64,000 nucleotides of DNA from Patella vulgata (lineage: Eukaryota > Mollusca > Gastropoda > Patellidae): contig NC_065882.2 of the NCBI RefSeq assembly GCF_932274485.2, positions 73,011,431-73,075,430 on the forward strand. The letters are read 5' to 3'. The notes beneath the pieces were generated by a model that worked only from the letters and a program-made list of their open reading frames with translations, was not told where the DNA came from and made no database searches. This document shows, one piece after another, positions 11,419 to 21,496 of the stretch; position 1 is the stretch's first letter; each line of letters starts with the position of its first letter. The translations under genes and the position numbers were made by a program.

Positions 11419-11426
11419 GGAGAGAG

Positions 11427-11625
11427 AGGGATGTCCTACTTTTCTGCACCAACTGGACTGATGAAGACTGTCACAAAAACTGTAGTTGAATCAATCTAAC
11501 TGAAATTTTCAATATATTCCCTTTTCATTATCCTTTCTTTTTTTTTTTTTTTTTAACTATTATGGCGAAAATTGTCAGCTCTTTATCAAAATTATACATA
11601 ATGCATGTTTTAAATACTTTAATCA
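11427..11625. repeat. SINE B scrap followed by a repeat D end
   Basis: 11430-11475 carries 'gtcctacttttctgcacca' and 'gatgaagac', a SINE B 3' piece on the minus strand. 11545-11620 carries 'aactattatggcgaaaattg' and 'ctctttatc', the D tail. A related 'gatgaagactgccacaaaa' lies just left of the hAT element (9247-9265), so the hAT may sit within or beside this older repeat. Confidence 0.45.
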
Positions 11626-12299
11626 ATGTGCTTTTCAATCCAATTTAATCATCTATATGGTTGCCGATGTTTTAATGTTCGAGCTAAATATCAACAATGG
11701 TGTTTCATGTAAAAAAGAATACTGATTCCTTTAATGCCTTTAGCATTGAGATGTTATAATGATTCATTTTAAAACAAACAAAAAGTCACAAAATCTGCCA
11801 ATATCAAATATCACAGCATCCACCATGTGTTCAAATCGTGATCAATTTAAAAAGAAGCATGCTTATGAAAATAGAAACACTGGTCCCACGCGAAACATTT
11901 ATCAATTTACTTGTGTAGAAAATTCTAGTACTTGAACGTGTTGCAAAAAAAAAAAATAATAGCTTTCTGAAAGTTTAATACCATACAGAAAAAAGTAGAA
12001 TAATTTTCTTGAAATAAAATATTAGATAGAATGATTGAAAAAAAATAATAATAAAAGCAGCTTTCTTAAAGTATAATACCATAAAGACAAAATCTAGAAT
12101 AACTTTCTTTAACTAAAAACGGAGTTTCCATAAAGGATTTCTAAAAAGAAAATTAATTAAAAACAAAAATGAAATGACATGTAATTTAAGGTCTTACTTT
12201 TCTATACTAAACAGGTTAATGGAATTTTTTTTTGTTTAAATTCTATAATGGATACATATATATCAGGGACACAAGTCCTAAAATAAACAGAGTTCTATG
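11626..12299. other. No feature recognised
   Basis: AT-rich with several poly-A runs and a short near-duplicate ('agctttctgaaagtttaatacc' type words around 11960 and 12060). Nothing further supported. Confidence 0.4.
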
Positions 12300-12432
12300 G
12301 ATAACAATTACTGTATTTCTATTAAAGCTACGTTTCAACAATGATTCTCTTGTCGATATCAAGCCTTGATACATAACGACAAGAGAATCATTGTTGAAAC
12401 GTAGCTTTAATAGAAATACAGTAATTGTTATC
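12300..12432. repeat. Perfect long inverted repeat, 56-bp arms
   Basis: Arms 12300-12355 and 12377-12432 are exact reverse complements with a 21-base spacer, and the spacer itself contains a TATCAAG/CTTGATA pair. The sequence in each arm ('gaaacgtagctttaata', 'acagtaattgttatc') belongs to dispersed repeat C (also at 40985, 48133 and 52640). This is therefore two head-to-head copies of one repeat end. As RNA it would form a near-perfect hairpin. Confidence 0.95.
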
Positions 12433-13079
12433 AATGTTGTGTTTATTTTAATGTGTTCAATTACTAAATGCCATTCAAACAGGATGACACAAGTCCTGAT
12501 TGACTGCCATTGACTTGTGAGTAACACAGAATGTCTGGAGAACTTAGACATCGGTCAACTTATATGTCATAAAATTAGATTCCTTAAAGATTTTAACCTT
12601 AAAAAAACATAAAATTAGTTCAATTTATGTATTTATGTATAAAAGCATTTAGAAATATATAAAACAAATGGGGATACTGTTCAATATTCTGCCTATTCTG
12701 AAAAACACAAAATACATCAAAATTGACTGAATGAAAATGAAAAAATTTTGAAGTAAAAGGCTGGATAATAATTCTACGTCATTCTGGAAAAGAACTCATT
12801 CTATTAAATTTCGCAAGTTCAAAGTCAATAAATAAGAGAGTTTCTAGTAAAGTTGTGTCTATATTTGGAATATCCATCTAAAAGCAAGACAGAGCTTCCA
12901 ACGTCTACATGTAAAACATTATATGCCCCCCGGCCATCATACAAACACTAAATTGTATTTGAGTTCCTTATTATGTAGGAAATGAGAAAAAGTCTGGACA
13001 TTAGTTAATAAAAGGATAATAAGCCACATAATAGAATGCGTGTCCTTTGTGGATCTTGATCAACTTATTGAATAACACT
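12433..13079. other. No feature recognised
   Basis: The open frame overlapping 12243-12551 on the minus strand runs through the inverted repeat and is not believed. Nothing else is supported. Confidence 0.4.
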
Positions 13080-13230
13080 ATCTACCGCGATGTGTCTTTA
13101 TATAGTCAATAACTTGAGGCCATAAAGCTTCATAAATCTTAATCGCCTGATAAGCTTTACAGAGCATCCTTTAGGTCTCATAATGTTCATGAATTGTAAC
13201 AACTTAATAGTAGGAAGTGGCCTAGAGAGA
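13080..13230 (-). other. Short coding-like remnant
   Basis: On the minus strand one frame reads RMLCKAYQAIKIYEALW, then PQVIDYIKTHRGR and a stop. The text looks protein-like (aromatic residues well spaced, no AT-driven Lys/Asn runs). There is a stop just upstream in the same frame and no clear splice acceptor. It may be a transposase tail or an old exon. Function unknown. Confidence 0.2.
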
Positions 13231-13255
13231 TTTGTAGCAGGGATATAAGGCTTAC

Positions 13256-13334
13256 CATCCTCTACCATGACCTGTGGTACAGTAAATTTAATTATTAGGG
13301 ATGATACTATACCACTGGTCAAACTAAACCAGAC
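13256..13334 (-). CDS. Candidate further exon of chain 1
   Basis: Bounded by a good acceptor (pyrimidine-rich 'tggttgtctttctag' on the minus strand) and a GGATG|GTAAGC donor. It is 79 nt long, phase 0 in and phase 1 out. Phase 0 is what the exon at 19852-19937 requires. It reads VWFSLTSGIVSSLIIKF then TVPQVMVED, a hydrophobic, possibly membrane-associated stretch unlike the polar upstream exons. The frame stays open past the donor, and a coding-like remnant in another frame lies nearby, so a transposon origin is possible. Confidence 0.3.
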
Positions 13335-13660
13335 CTAGAAAGACAACCACAGCTCTTTGTTCCTAATCACGGACTCACCCTAATGTCTGACCTACTGATT
13401 AACCAGGTCAGGGCTGCAGACTGTACGTTTCGAACTTATAAACTTTGGAAACATATTCTCAATAATCCTGTCCTCACGATCTGCCAGTCAATATTGTAAT
13501 TTTTTTCTAATTGTCCAAAAGGTTTGTTCTATGGATTGTTATGCCATATTATCACCATGTGCGAAAAGACAGTTGGCATCGCAAAAATCATGGCATTTGT
13601 ATATGGGGTTAAACGAACGAATACATTTACAATCATATTGTTACTTTTCCATAATAAATT
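13335..13660. other. No confident feature
   Basis: Small splice-like sites exist near 13376-13420, but the implied 44-nt intron is implausibly short. Nothing else found. Confidence 0.35.
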
Positions 13661-13663
13661 TGA

Positions 13664-13905
13664 AATGAAATGGAGTTTAACTTTTCTGCTCCATCTTGGC
13701 CATTGAAGGTGGGCATAGGCCATGCAGTGTGCTATGAGGGACATTCAGCCTTAAAAGCGACACTACAGCGTACTCTTAAATTGAATTCCAACAGTTCTCT
13801 TAAATACAGGTCATTGTACACTGGATCTGTTTTTTTTAATCCCATCCCAATGACTAGACACTATTCCATGCCAGTTCCTCCGTCCTGCATCACTTACAAG
13901 AGTAA
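13664..13905 (-). mobile_element. SINE B, diverged, 5'-truncated
   Basis: Minus-strand SINE B from the GAAATGAAAT tail through 'gccatgcagtgtgctatgag', 'attgaattccaaca' and 'cctccgtcctgcatcac'. The tRNA-like head is missing. Confidence 0.8.
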
Positions 13906-14590
13906 ATTTTATGTTATATATAAAACGGATTACTACATTTATTGTTCTATTCAAATTAGCAATAACAAAATAATCCACCAGGAAATTACTTTTTTTTAGA
14001 ATATGTCTAAATTTAACGTACCATCTCCTTATGTTTGAAAATCAATATCATAATTTTCATAATTACAACATGTCCTTGATGTCATTGTACAATTTTAAAC
14101 AATGAGTCTTAGTTAATAAAATAACACGTGTATTTATCTTTGTCATAAATTGTGAACTTCCGAGTGGGAGGTCGACTGAAATGAAAGATTACAGAACAAT
14201 AACTCAATTAATCGGCACTGGATTTCAATAAGATTCCATGAATCGGTCACAGACTTATCAGAAATTTGCTTTTCAATGAAAAATAAAAATACAAGACAAT
14301 AATTCTGATTTTCTAAAAACAGGTTAACTGGAATACGGTCAATTTTCTCCGCAAATTAAATTATTTGTGTCTGCGATTGAGAATATGTGATATATGGTGT
14401 AACTGTCCCATTATGTAAATATAACAAGGGTTATAGAATAGTTCCTGTTAGAATGGTTATACAATTTATTCGACCAATCAACTCCTTGCTTTCATAACAT
14501 GATGCCAAGAAATAATATCAAGATAAACTGTCTTGTTTACTTTCTATTACCGAATACCAGATAACAGAGAAAAAACACAATTCAACTTGT
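13906..14590. other. No feature recognised
   Basis: AT-rich spacer with no supported feature. Confidence 0.4.
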
Positions 14591-14596
14591 CTTTAC

Positions 14597-14809
14597 TTAA
14601 GAATAAAATGCTGATAAAAACGTCCATTTTATATTGAACAGTAGGCGAATGACTGGCATCCTATATTGATATAAATCTCTGTGCATAAAAGCTCTTTTCA
14701 ATCCGAACTCGATAATATCAACATTTACCAGACTGAATAGTGGATCATTTTCTTTAGTTCGTTTAAATTCAAGATTCTCTTTCACAATAGAGATCACACA
14801 ATGTAACAC
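14597..14809 (-). other. Coding-like open frame, 70 codons, unknown
   Basis: The minus-strand frame reads, in part, ENLEFKRTKENDPLFSLV and then FGLKRAFMHRDLYQYRMP, with a mixed composition unusual for this AT-rich DNA. A GTAAAT donor-like site lies mid-frame after 'LFSL', and no strong acceptor was seen. It could be an exon fragment or a decayed transposon gene. I cannot assign a family. Confidence 0.2.
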
Positions 14810-14849
14810 ATATTTTGTTATTTTTGAAAGATAAAAAAAGTTAAAATAT

Positions 14850-15515
14850 TAAACATGTATGATGTAAGAACTAAATCTGTCTATTGTAGGTTTTTTGGGG
14901 TTTTTTTGACTTCAAATGTTATGAAGGATATTTAAGCCTATAAGGAACTCTCTTGATCATTGGGGGGGGGGGTTGGATGGCTGAATGGTTAGCGTACGCG
15001 CGCTGTATCGTAAAGTCTGTCATTGATCGACTGGCGTGGTTTCGAATCCCAGGTTGTATGTCACAAGGAGTAGGGTCGCCTGTCCAACCTCATGGGTTTT
15101 CTCCGGGTCCTCTGGTTTCTTCCCACTTCTAAAGACCCCTATGCGCAAGCAAATTATTGAAATAAAAAAAATTAAATCATATGTTAGTCCCAAAGTGACC
15201 TAGCTTGTGTCAAGTGGACGTTAAACCCCATTTCTCTCTCTCTCTCTCTCTCTATTGATCATTGGATGGCAGAGACTTAAATAGATTGAAACAGGATCAC
15301 TTTTTAATATGGTGAATCAAGGTTTAGTCTTAATTAACAAGCACCGTGGCTACGACAATAAATAATGTCACATCTTGTCAAAACTTCAATTCATGATAAT
15401 TTCACTCAGAATAAAGTATTTTGAATAAAAATTTCAATATATTCATTATGCATTATCTAATTTTAAACTATTATAGCACGAACAGTCAACTCTTTATCTA
15501 AATCTCGTACATTTA
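14850..15515 (+). mobile_element. Repeat D copy split by SINE A
   Basis: Left part 14850-14963 ('actaaatctgtctattgtagg', 'aactctcttgatcattgg') and right part 15255-15515 ('attggatggcagag', 'tagcacgaacagtcaactc') are halves of repeat D. They are separated by the SINE A at 14964-15254, whose 11-bp target duplication comes from D itself. D is therefore older than this SINE. Confidence 0.75.
14964..15254 (+). mobile_element. SINE A, full length, reference sense copy
   Basis: Best sense-strand copy. A G-run is followed by the A box TGGCTGAATGGTTAGC (14978-14993) and the B box GGTTTCGAATCCC (15038-15050), as in Ser/Leu-type tRNA heads. Next come a core with GGGTTTTCTCCGGGTCCTC and 'tggtttcttcccac' that resembles the Meta-type SINE domain from memory, a 3' segment shared by all copies, and a (CT)n tail. 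TTGATCATTGG is duplicated at 14953-14963 and 15255-15265. Confidence 0.95.
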
Positions 15516-15519
15516 ATTT

Positions 15520-15740
15520 GTTTCTATGGCTACGTGTGCTAGGAAGGTGAATTTTGTCCAGACAGCAGTAGCGTTTTCACCTACTCTTTCATCTTATTCC
15601 CAGGATCACATGTAAACATGGGTGGTCCTCAGTTTTTTGTACGATCCCTACTACAAGGCAGCTTTTCATTTGTCATCCCCGCAGGAACCACCCCTAACAA
15701 GTGAGAACCAGACTTGAAAAATTCTGAAAGTTCTCCTTCC
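15520..15740 (-). repeat. Diverged SINE B-like copy
   Basis: Words such as 'tgaattttgtccagacagcag', 'acctactctttcatcttatt' and 'cctcagttttttgtacgatcc' follow the SINE B order, with strong divergence. The copy runs directly into the 32-bp minisatellite. A similar relative is at 39975-40170. Confidence 0.6.
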
Positions 15741-15964
15741 CATGCCAGGATTTAGACTCAGGACCTTCTTTCCATGGCAGGATTCAGACTCTGGACATTC
15801 TTTTCATGGCAGGATTCAGACTCGGGACATTCTACCCAAGCCAGGATTCAGACTCGGGACATTCTTCCCACACCAGGATTCAGACTCGGGACATTCTTCC
15901 CACACCAGGATTCAGACTCAGGACATTCTTTTCATGCCAGGCAGCATCATAATAAAAGCCTCCT
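15741..15964. repeat. 32-bp minisatellite derived from a SINE B box
   Basis: Seven tandem units, about 32 bp each, start at 15741, 15773, 15805, 15837, 15869, 15901 and 15933. The repeated word is GCCAGGATTCAGACTCGGGA followed by 'cattctt'. It matches the minus-strand B-box region of SINE B-like copies ('gccaggattcaaacccagga' at 40100). Since 32 is not a multiple of three, the unit is open in successive frames. The two long overlapping frames here are therefore repeat artefacts. Confidence 0.9.
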
Positions 15965-15986
15965 TTGCTCATTTTTGTATCCAAAT

Positions 15987-16107
15987 GGTTTTCTCCAGAT
16001 CGTCTGGTTTCCTCCCAAGCTAATTATTGAAATAAAATTGAACATTTGTCACAAAATTTCCCAGTTTGCATCGCATGCATGTTAAACCACATTTCTCTAT
16101 CTCACTC
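15987..16107 (+). repeat. SINE A 3' half
   Basis: Sense fragment from 'ggttttctccagatcgtctg' through 'attattgaaataaaattgaac' to the 'aaccacatttctctatctc' end. The tRNA-like head is absent. Confidence 0.8.
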
Positions 16108-16596
16108 TTATTTGTTTTTGTATCTTATTCTTTATGCCTTTAAATTGTACAACATCTTCCAAATAAATACTGTTTAAACCAAAACCAACCAATACTTGAC
16201 CAATATAAAATCGTGATGGTATGTGATTGATGTTTATGCCAAGATGGAGTGAAGACGAATAGAAAAAGCTTTTAAAAGACTTTTTGTTTATTCCAGATGA
16301 TAAAAAGCAGGTTAAAACAATGTAGGTGAAAAGATATATTACACAAGAACGTTAAATGGTTGTCGACATTTATTTACACGTATGGAAACCATTTTGTTTC
16401 CATTCCAATTTCTAAATGGACTCAAATATTTATGTTAATGAAAATAGAAGGAATTACTTCCAAGGAATCTATCGACTCTATCAGCGAGTCTCTTTTCTTT
16501 TGATCAATATGTCATTAATCACAAAATTGCATAGTTCCAACATCGTCATACACGGGAAAATATAAATACCATCAGAGAAATCGACAATACAGAGGA
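16108..16596. other. No feature recognised
   Basis: AT-rich spacer; nothing supported. Confidence 0.4.
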
Positions 16597-16664
16597 GGGA
16601 AAAGAAAAACAGTTTCACAGGTTATAAAACTGTGGATCTGCTCCTAACTTCAAAGGCTGATATG

Positions 16665-16695
<31 letters not shown>

Positions 16696-17000
16696 GAGAG
16701 AGAGTTTTAATGTGCACTCAACACAAACTAGGTCATTTCAGGACTAACATATGGTTCAATTTTATTTTAAAAATTTGTTTGCTCGTAGTGGTCTATAGAA
16801 GTGGGAGGAAACTGGAGGATCCAGACAATACCCAAGCGGGGAGTCAAAACTATGCCACTTGACTCAATGACAGAACTTATGATCTAACGCGTTAAAACAT
16901 TCAGTCACCCAAACCCCCCACCCACAGAAAGGGGAAAGAAAAAAAATTTCGCTCTTTTATAAAAGTGTTCGTCTGCTCTGTAACTTCAAAGGCTGGGATG
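16597..17000. repeat. Direct repeat of about 70 bp flanking a SINE A
   Basis: 16597-16664 and 16929-17000 are diverged direct copies: 'ggaaaagaaaaacag', 'ttataaaactgtggatctgc' and 'taacttcaaaggctg' against 'ggggaaagaaaaaa', 'ttataaaagtgttcgtctgc' and 'taacttcaaaggctg'. They are too long for an ordinary target duplication. More likely a local tandem duplication preceded, or included, the SINE insertion. Confidence 0.65.
16663..16920 (-). mobile_element. SINE A with long GA tail
   Basis: Minus-strand copy with a 40-bp GA-rich tail (16663-16704), the shared 3' segment, and a shortened, decayed head ending in a C-run at 16920. It is moderately diverged. Confidence 0.85.
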
Positions 17001-17959
17001 CAAAATATATTCAGAAGTGTTTTAACATAAGTTCAAATCTGTCCTGCTTTTAATAATCTTCATGATGACGATTCTTTGTATAGTTAACAAACTGATCTTA
17101 TCAAAACTAAGAAAGTCTGTTGTTCCATTAAGTCTTGTTTATGGAGTATTTTGGATCAGATTGAAAAACTCCTGCCCTCAACACTATAGATGTCGGAGAC
17201 TCTGGCCTGGAAATAATATTTTTTCAGTTGTCCCTGACAAAATGTCATGCACTGCTGATCTAGTACCTGACATTTCGAACTTTATGCAGGATGTGTAATT
17301 GTATCAATAAAAACACAAAAAAAATAGAGATTACGTACCTAATCAAATTTATGTTTATGAAATGTGGTTTAGACAGAAACAGGCACTTGATCGACATAAG
17401 AGTGCGCGGGAATCTCATGAGATTTTTATAATTTTTTTCTTGTAATTATGATCACATAGTGTCTAGTTGGTGATGTTAGTGTCTCTGTGGTTCGGCACAA
17501 CATCATTTTTCATGTGTCTGGCCTGCTTTCGTCTGAATTAAGCTCAACCGTCTGAATTAAGCTCAACCGTGGCGGAGTAAGGAACATGAAGTTAGGCTAA
17601 CTATTAATTGTTGCCATTTGGAATAGTCATTTATATAATATAATAAATTCACATTTTACACCACCAACTTGAATTCTTTTTGTATAGGCCGGGGGATGTT
17701 GTCAGAGGCTGAAAACACAGAAACAAATCTGTGCTAGACAAAATGACAGACATGAGATGGATTGTGCCTGACAAGGCCTGAAATTGTGCCTGTGAAAGAT
17801 GCCTTATCAAGACTGCATTTAAATATACAATTTAGTGTCAATAAGTCTCATAGTCATAGAAGTGTTACCTTTCTGTTCACAGAAGACCTGATAATTTTAC
17901 CTCAATAATTTCACTAGTCTATGATTATCAAGTCTTTTGTCTAAGGAACATACTAATCA
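17001..17959. other. No confident feature
   Basis: Contains an exact 20-bp tandem pair (TCTGAATTAAGCTCAACCG twice, about 17534-17572) and short words shared with 21.2 kb ('caggcacaat', 'tgacagacat'). No exon or defined element. Confidence 0.4.
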
Positions 17960-18240
17960 CTTACCATCATTTGAGGGATTGTGAAAGTTAAATCTTTAGA
18001 AGGAATATCATTCCAAATATACTTCAAGGCTATTTAGTATTTACAAAGATATTATGATTTGAAAATATCCCAACATTCGAAATCCTCTGCAGAAAATATA
18101 AACAAACCAGTGCCACATATAAGTGTTGACTAAAATGTTTGGATTGGCCTCTTTTAAATCCAATTGAATCCAAACTAAGATATTATGTACATTGTACCAT
18201 CAATATTTTTGTTTGGTTTTGTTAATTAAATGTTAAAGGA
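17960..18240. repeat. Dispersed repeat E copy
   Basis: Landmarks 'gagggattgtgaaagtta', 'tttacaaagatattatga' and 'tggcctcttttaaatcc' in the same order as other E copies. Confidence 0.6.
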
Positions 18241-18794
18241 GCTAAATCACCAATTTTGGGATCTGAAAATTAACACAAATGGGTTGCAACGCATTCAATC
18301 CTTTCCGTTTTTACTCTAATTTCAAATCATTTACGTTTGGCGTCATAGACAAGAAGTCATCGTTTGACATGACTTGTAGAATATTCTAGCTTCATTCTTC
18401 GAGTCCCTTGTTACTAATGGCGCTGAGACGCATTCTGGTACACGTTTCGTGTACCAATGGTAAAACATTTATTTTGTCAAAAATATTGGATATATAAGCC
18501 CATCTTTTCTCGGTAAGATCACAACATCAATGTTGATTTAAATTAACAAATAATTTGTGTTTTCAATTTCGAAGACTGTGAATGATATTGAGTTAAAGAC
18601 TTAACTACTTTAAATAATTAATTTTTGAGTGCATTTGAACGTGAATTAAGCTGTAAAAAATGCCAATGACGATCCACATCTTTAAAGTAAATGATTATGT
18701 TCTACTACTTGTTGACATAGAAGCACTCAGCGTACTTGTATCGAGATGTATTTTTGTAATATTTTTGGCTAACTACTTAACCTTGCAAGGAGAA
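18241..18794. other. Unclassified, possibly a decayed MITE
   Basis: Higher-GC patch 18290-18460 with a small palindrome (GGTACACG..CGTGTACC). Ends near 18235 ('ttaaaggagctaaatcacc') and 18690 ('catctttaaagtaaatg') are only weakly inverted. No conclusion possible. Confidence 0.3.
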
Positions 18795-19010
18795 AAAAAA
18801 TAACTCAAATAGACAAGTGCAATTCTTTGGTTATGTTTCTTCTTGCACGCTACTTATCAACCCCAGAAAAACTGTTTTAAATTAAATCTGTTTATTAGAA
18901 AATAAACTGTTTGAAATATTGACAAGTGTGATACTTTGGTTATATTCCTTATACTTCAACCCTATAAAAACTGTTTTCAAATAGACCCAATTATTTGAAA
19001 ATAAACGGTT
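18795..19010. repeat. Two-copy tandem duplication, period 109 bp
   Basis: 'gacaagtgcaattctttggtt' at 18812 recurs as 'gacaagtgtgatactttggtt' at 18921. The following 'aaaactgttttaaat..aaaataaac' also recurs. The copies are clearly diverged. Confidence 0.75.
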
Positions 19011-19790
19011 TAAAAAATAGACCCGCCCAAAAATTAATGAAATTTAATAGGGAACTTTGTTTAGTGAAAACAAAATTAATCTTTGATTTGGGAATATGGC
19101 TTGAACAAAAATATAAATGGCAACTTCCTTGTGTAAAAAAAAACAAGCTTAATTGCTTTATGCGAAGAGAACAATTGAATTTAATATAATTTTGATTGAG
19201 ATTCTATTAGAAAAACAAATAAATCTGCCGTTGTTCATATTTTGTTTTTTGTTTGTTTCAGTGCCTTTTAAAAAAAAAAAATTATTTCGGGTGCTTGTTA
19301 CAGATTGGTAATTTAGTTTTTAACCAATTTCGTTTCAAGTTTTAAAGAATATATTCTATATATTCTCAATTCCCCGTGTGTTTACTACAATATGATAGAC
19401 CCAATATATTTTCAATAAGTTTATTTTCAAGTTTTGAGTATCAGTATATATTTTCCATTCTCTGTATCTTGTATATGTACAGTGCAGTGGACACTTATGG
19501 TGCCCCCCCCCCCCTCAATCCATTCAGGTAATTTGATATTTGTTGTCTATTTCTTGCAATGTCTGTGTATTTTCAATTGTCTTGTCAGGAGTTTATCTGA
19601 TCAGTGTTATTTTGTGTGTAGTGCAGTCTTCCTGCAATTACTATTATATGTACATGTACATGTATATTTTATAATGGAATAAGGGAAGGTGGTTCGGTAG
19701 GTGTTTGCATGGTGCTGTCCTTACTGGATGTTTTGATGAAATATATATCTTATCTAATCCCAGAGCTATCAGAAACCTATTTCAGCGCAA
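19011..19790. other. No feature recognised
   Basis: AT-rich, with a C-run near 19503 and short TACATG repeats near 19650. The open frames here have no splice or composition support. Confidence 0.4.
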
Positions 19791-19851
19791 AGTTTTAAAA
19801 TGCTTGAAGAAAACCATGTAAGTAAGTTTCTAAATTTAAAATCGAACTTAC

Positions 19852-19937
19852 CTGCCCAAGAGTGGAATCCAGTGATCGGGCGTCACGAAGTTTTAATAAT
19901 TCGTTACTTATTCCGCGTAAGCTGTTTAAACTTCCCT
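19852..19937 (-). CDS. Exon of unknown host protein (chain 1)
   Basis: Minus-strand exon between a strong acceptor ('gtgtgttttatttccag') and an ideal donor CAG|GTAAGT. It is 86 nt, phase 1 in and phase 0 out. It reads GSLNSLRGISNELLKLRDAR then SLDSTLGQ, an amphipathic helix-like sequence with leucines at heptad-like spacing, perhaps a short coiled coil. The split codon completes with the G ending the exon at 37433. That exon lies 17.5 kb upstream in transcription, and further exons may lie between. GC content is clearly above the surroundings. No family recognised. Confidence 0.75.
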
Positions 19938-20550
19938 CTGGAAATAAAACACACACACAAAAATATATCAGGAACTATTAAAAATATAATAAACGGAGGA
20001 GTTTATCGGTTATAAAAGTATATTCCTGGGTTTTGAAGGAGACTTCAAACTCTATTTGTTCACCAACACAGTATGCCAGATTTTTGGTTAAAACCAAAGC
20101 AGTTAACAAAAGTCACTCAGAGAGTGTGAGACTTCACCAGTTTTTGGTAGTCTCTGTGTATGAATGAAAGAGATAAGTTGGAATCAAGTTGGCCTGTGAT
20201 TCACTAACAACACTCTAAATATAGTCAACCAATCCTTACTCTTCTCTGGTCTAGAGCAAGCTGTATACAACAATAGTGTTAAAGAGCTAATTCCTATCCT
20301 AGTCACTGAAATATATCTCCAATAAATCTTGATGAACAGTGTTTCATTCACAGAACAGCAATTTAGCTGTCAATAGTGCTGGGGTATTTGTGACAGATGT
20401 CATGCAAGAGGCAGGTTATGTTTCATCTTTCAAGAACACCCCATACCATTCTTCATAGGGTTTTATTCATAGAATTTTTTTTTCCTTAGGTTTATATAGA
20501 ATTAATTGATCAATATTGACAGTACTTAATTATGTTCATTTCATATAGTA
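19938..20550. other. No feature recognised
   Basis: Intronic if chain 1 is right. No repeat family was recognised here. Confidence 0.4.
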
Positions 20551-20607
20551 AAATAGTCCCGAAATGACCTAATGACCTAGTTTGTGTGGAGTGGATGTTA
20601 ACCACCA

Positions 20608-20650
<43 letters not shown>
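20551..20650 (+). repeat. SINE A 3' end fragment
   Basis: Sense 3' part only: 'tagtcccgaaatgacctaat', 'tgtgtggagtggatgtta' and a (CT)n tail to 20650. Heavily 5'-truncated. Confidence 0.85.
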
Positions 20651-20654
<4 letters not shown>

Positions 20655-20671
20655 GTAACAACCTATCTACT

Positions 20672-21141
20672 ATTAGCTTGTTCAGACGCCTAAGTTGAAC
20701 TGGTTTAAAAACCCCTGGGATCGTAATACCAGTTTAACTTAAGTGTCTGAACGCAAATATGGGGCAAATAAACCAGTTTAAACACCCCAGCTTGCGACCT
20801 GTCTTCAATAAGTCTTTTTATTTTAAACTGGTTCATCTTAACCGTCTGAACGGGTTGGCTTAAAAACCCCGGCACCAGCTTGCTTTGAGCATGCGCAGTA
20901 CGCAGTTAGTTACATTTCTGTGAAAATATCGGGGTCAGACAGTGATAATGTTATCGAAAGCGTGCAAGAACCGAATAAAGAATATGAAGCTACCCCTGCG
21001 TAGTTAACTCTAACCTACGACCGAAGAGGTCAGAATAGTTAACCTGGTTTGGCTTATAGTACGTGTGAAAGCAACACGATGCTGTCTTAAAAATCCCAGC
21101 GATTATGAACTGGTTTAAAAATAAGCGTCTGATCGGGCTAT
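20672..21141. mobile_element. Inverted-repeat DNA element, about 470 bp
   Basis: Left end GCTTGTTCAGACGC, then 'gaactggtttaaaaa'. Right end 'tttttaaaccagttc', then GCGTCTGATCGGGC. These form imperfect terminal inverted repeats. TATTA flanks both ends. The internal sequence repeats the 'aaactggtt' and 'gtctgaac' words. One plus-strand frame at about 20920-20998 reads SGSDSDNVIESVQEPNKEY before a stop, perhaps the trace of a transposon-encoded N-terminus. The superfamily is undecided; PIF/Harbinger is one option. Confidence 0.65.
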
Positions 21142-21393
21142 TATATGTAAACCTGTAAATAAGACAGCTAGAACAGACATTTTCAGGCACAATTCCTCTG
21201 CTACCTGTCATTTTGTCAGGCAAACATTTGTCTTTTTTTATTGACAATTTTTATACATGTCTGACACAAGGATGTCTGATAGTGCCTAATCTGAGCATTT
21301 GTCAGGTAAGACTAAAATCGTTATTTTCAGACCTGAATATGTATCAATAAAATTTATAAAATTCTGTATCTATGGCTTATTGTGATATTAAAG
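21142..21393. other. No feature recognised
   Basis: Shares short words with 17.7 kb and 55.35 kb ('tgacaggta', 'tttgtcaggc'), perhaps scraps of one repeat. Not definable. Confidence 0.35.
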
Positions 21394-21496
21394 CGAGAGA
21401 AAGGTTTAACGTCAACGCAACATACACTAGGTCATTTCGAGACTAACAAAATTTACATCTTTATTTCAACAAATCCATTGAATGCGGGGGTCTTTA

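Noticed and set aside
12243-12551. 102-codon minus-strand open frame
   Set aside because: It runs through both arms of the perfect inverted repeat, so openness on one arm partly dictates the other. No splice or start support.
13376-13420. Extra mini-exon before 13334 ('LTWLISRSDIR')
   Set aside because: It would need a 44-base intron and has weak acceptors, although the phase would fit.
14978-15050. Possible tRNA gene with A and B boxes
   Set aside because: The boxes are the head of SINE A. No cloverleaf with acceptor stem closes, and the sequence continues into the SINE core.
15742-16085. Two overlapping repetitive 'proteins' rich in QDSDSGHS and RIQTRD
   Set aside because: They are three-frame readings of the 32-bp minisatellite.
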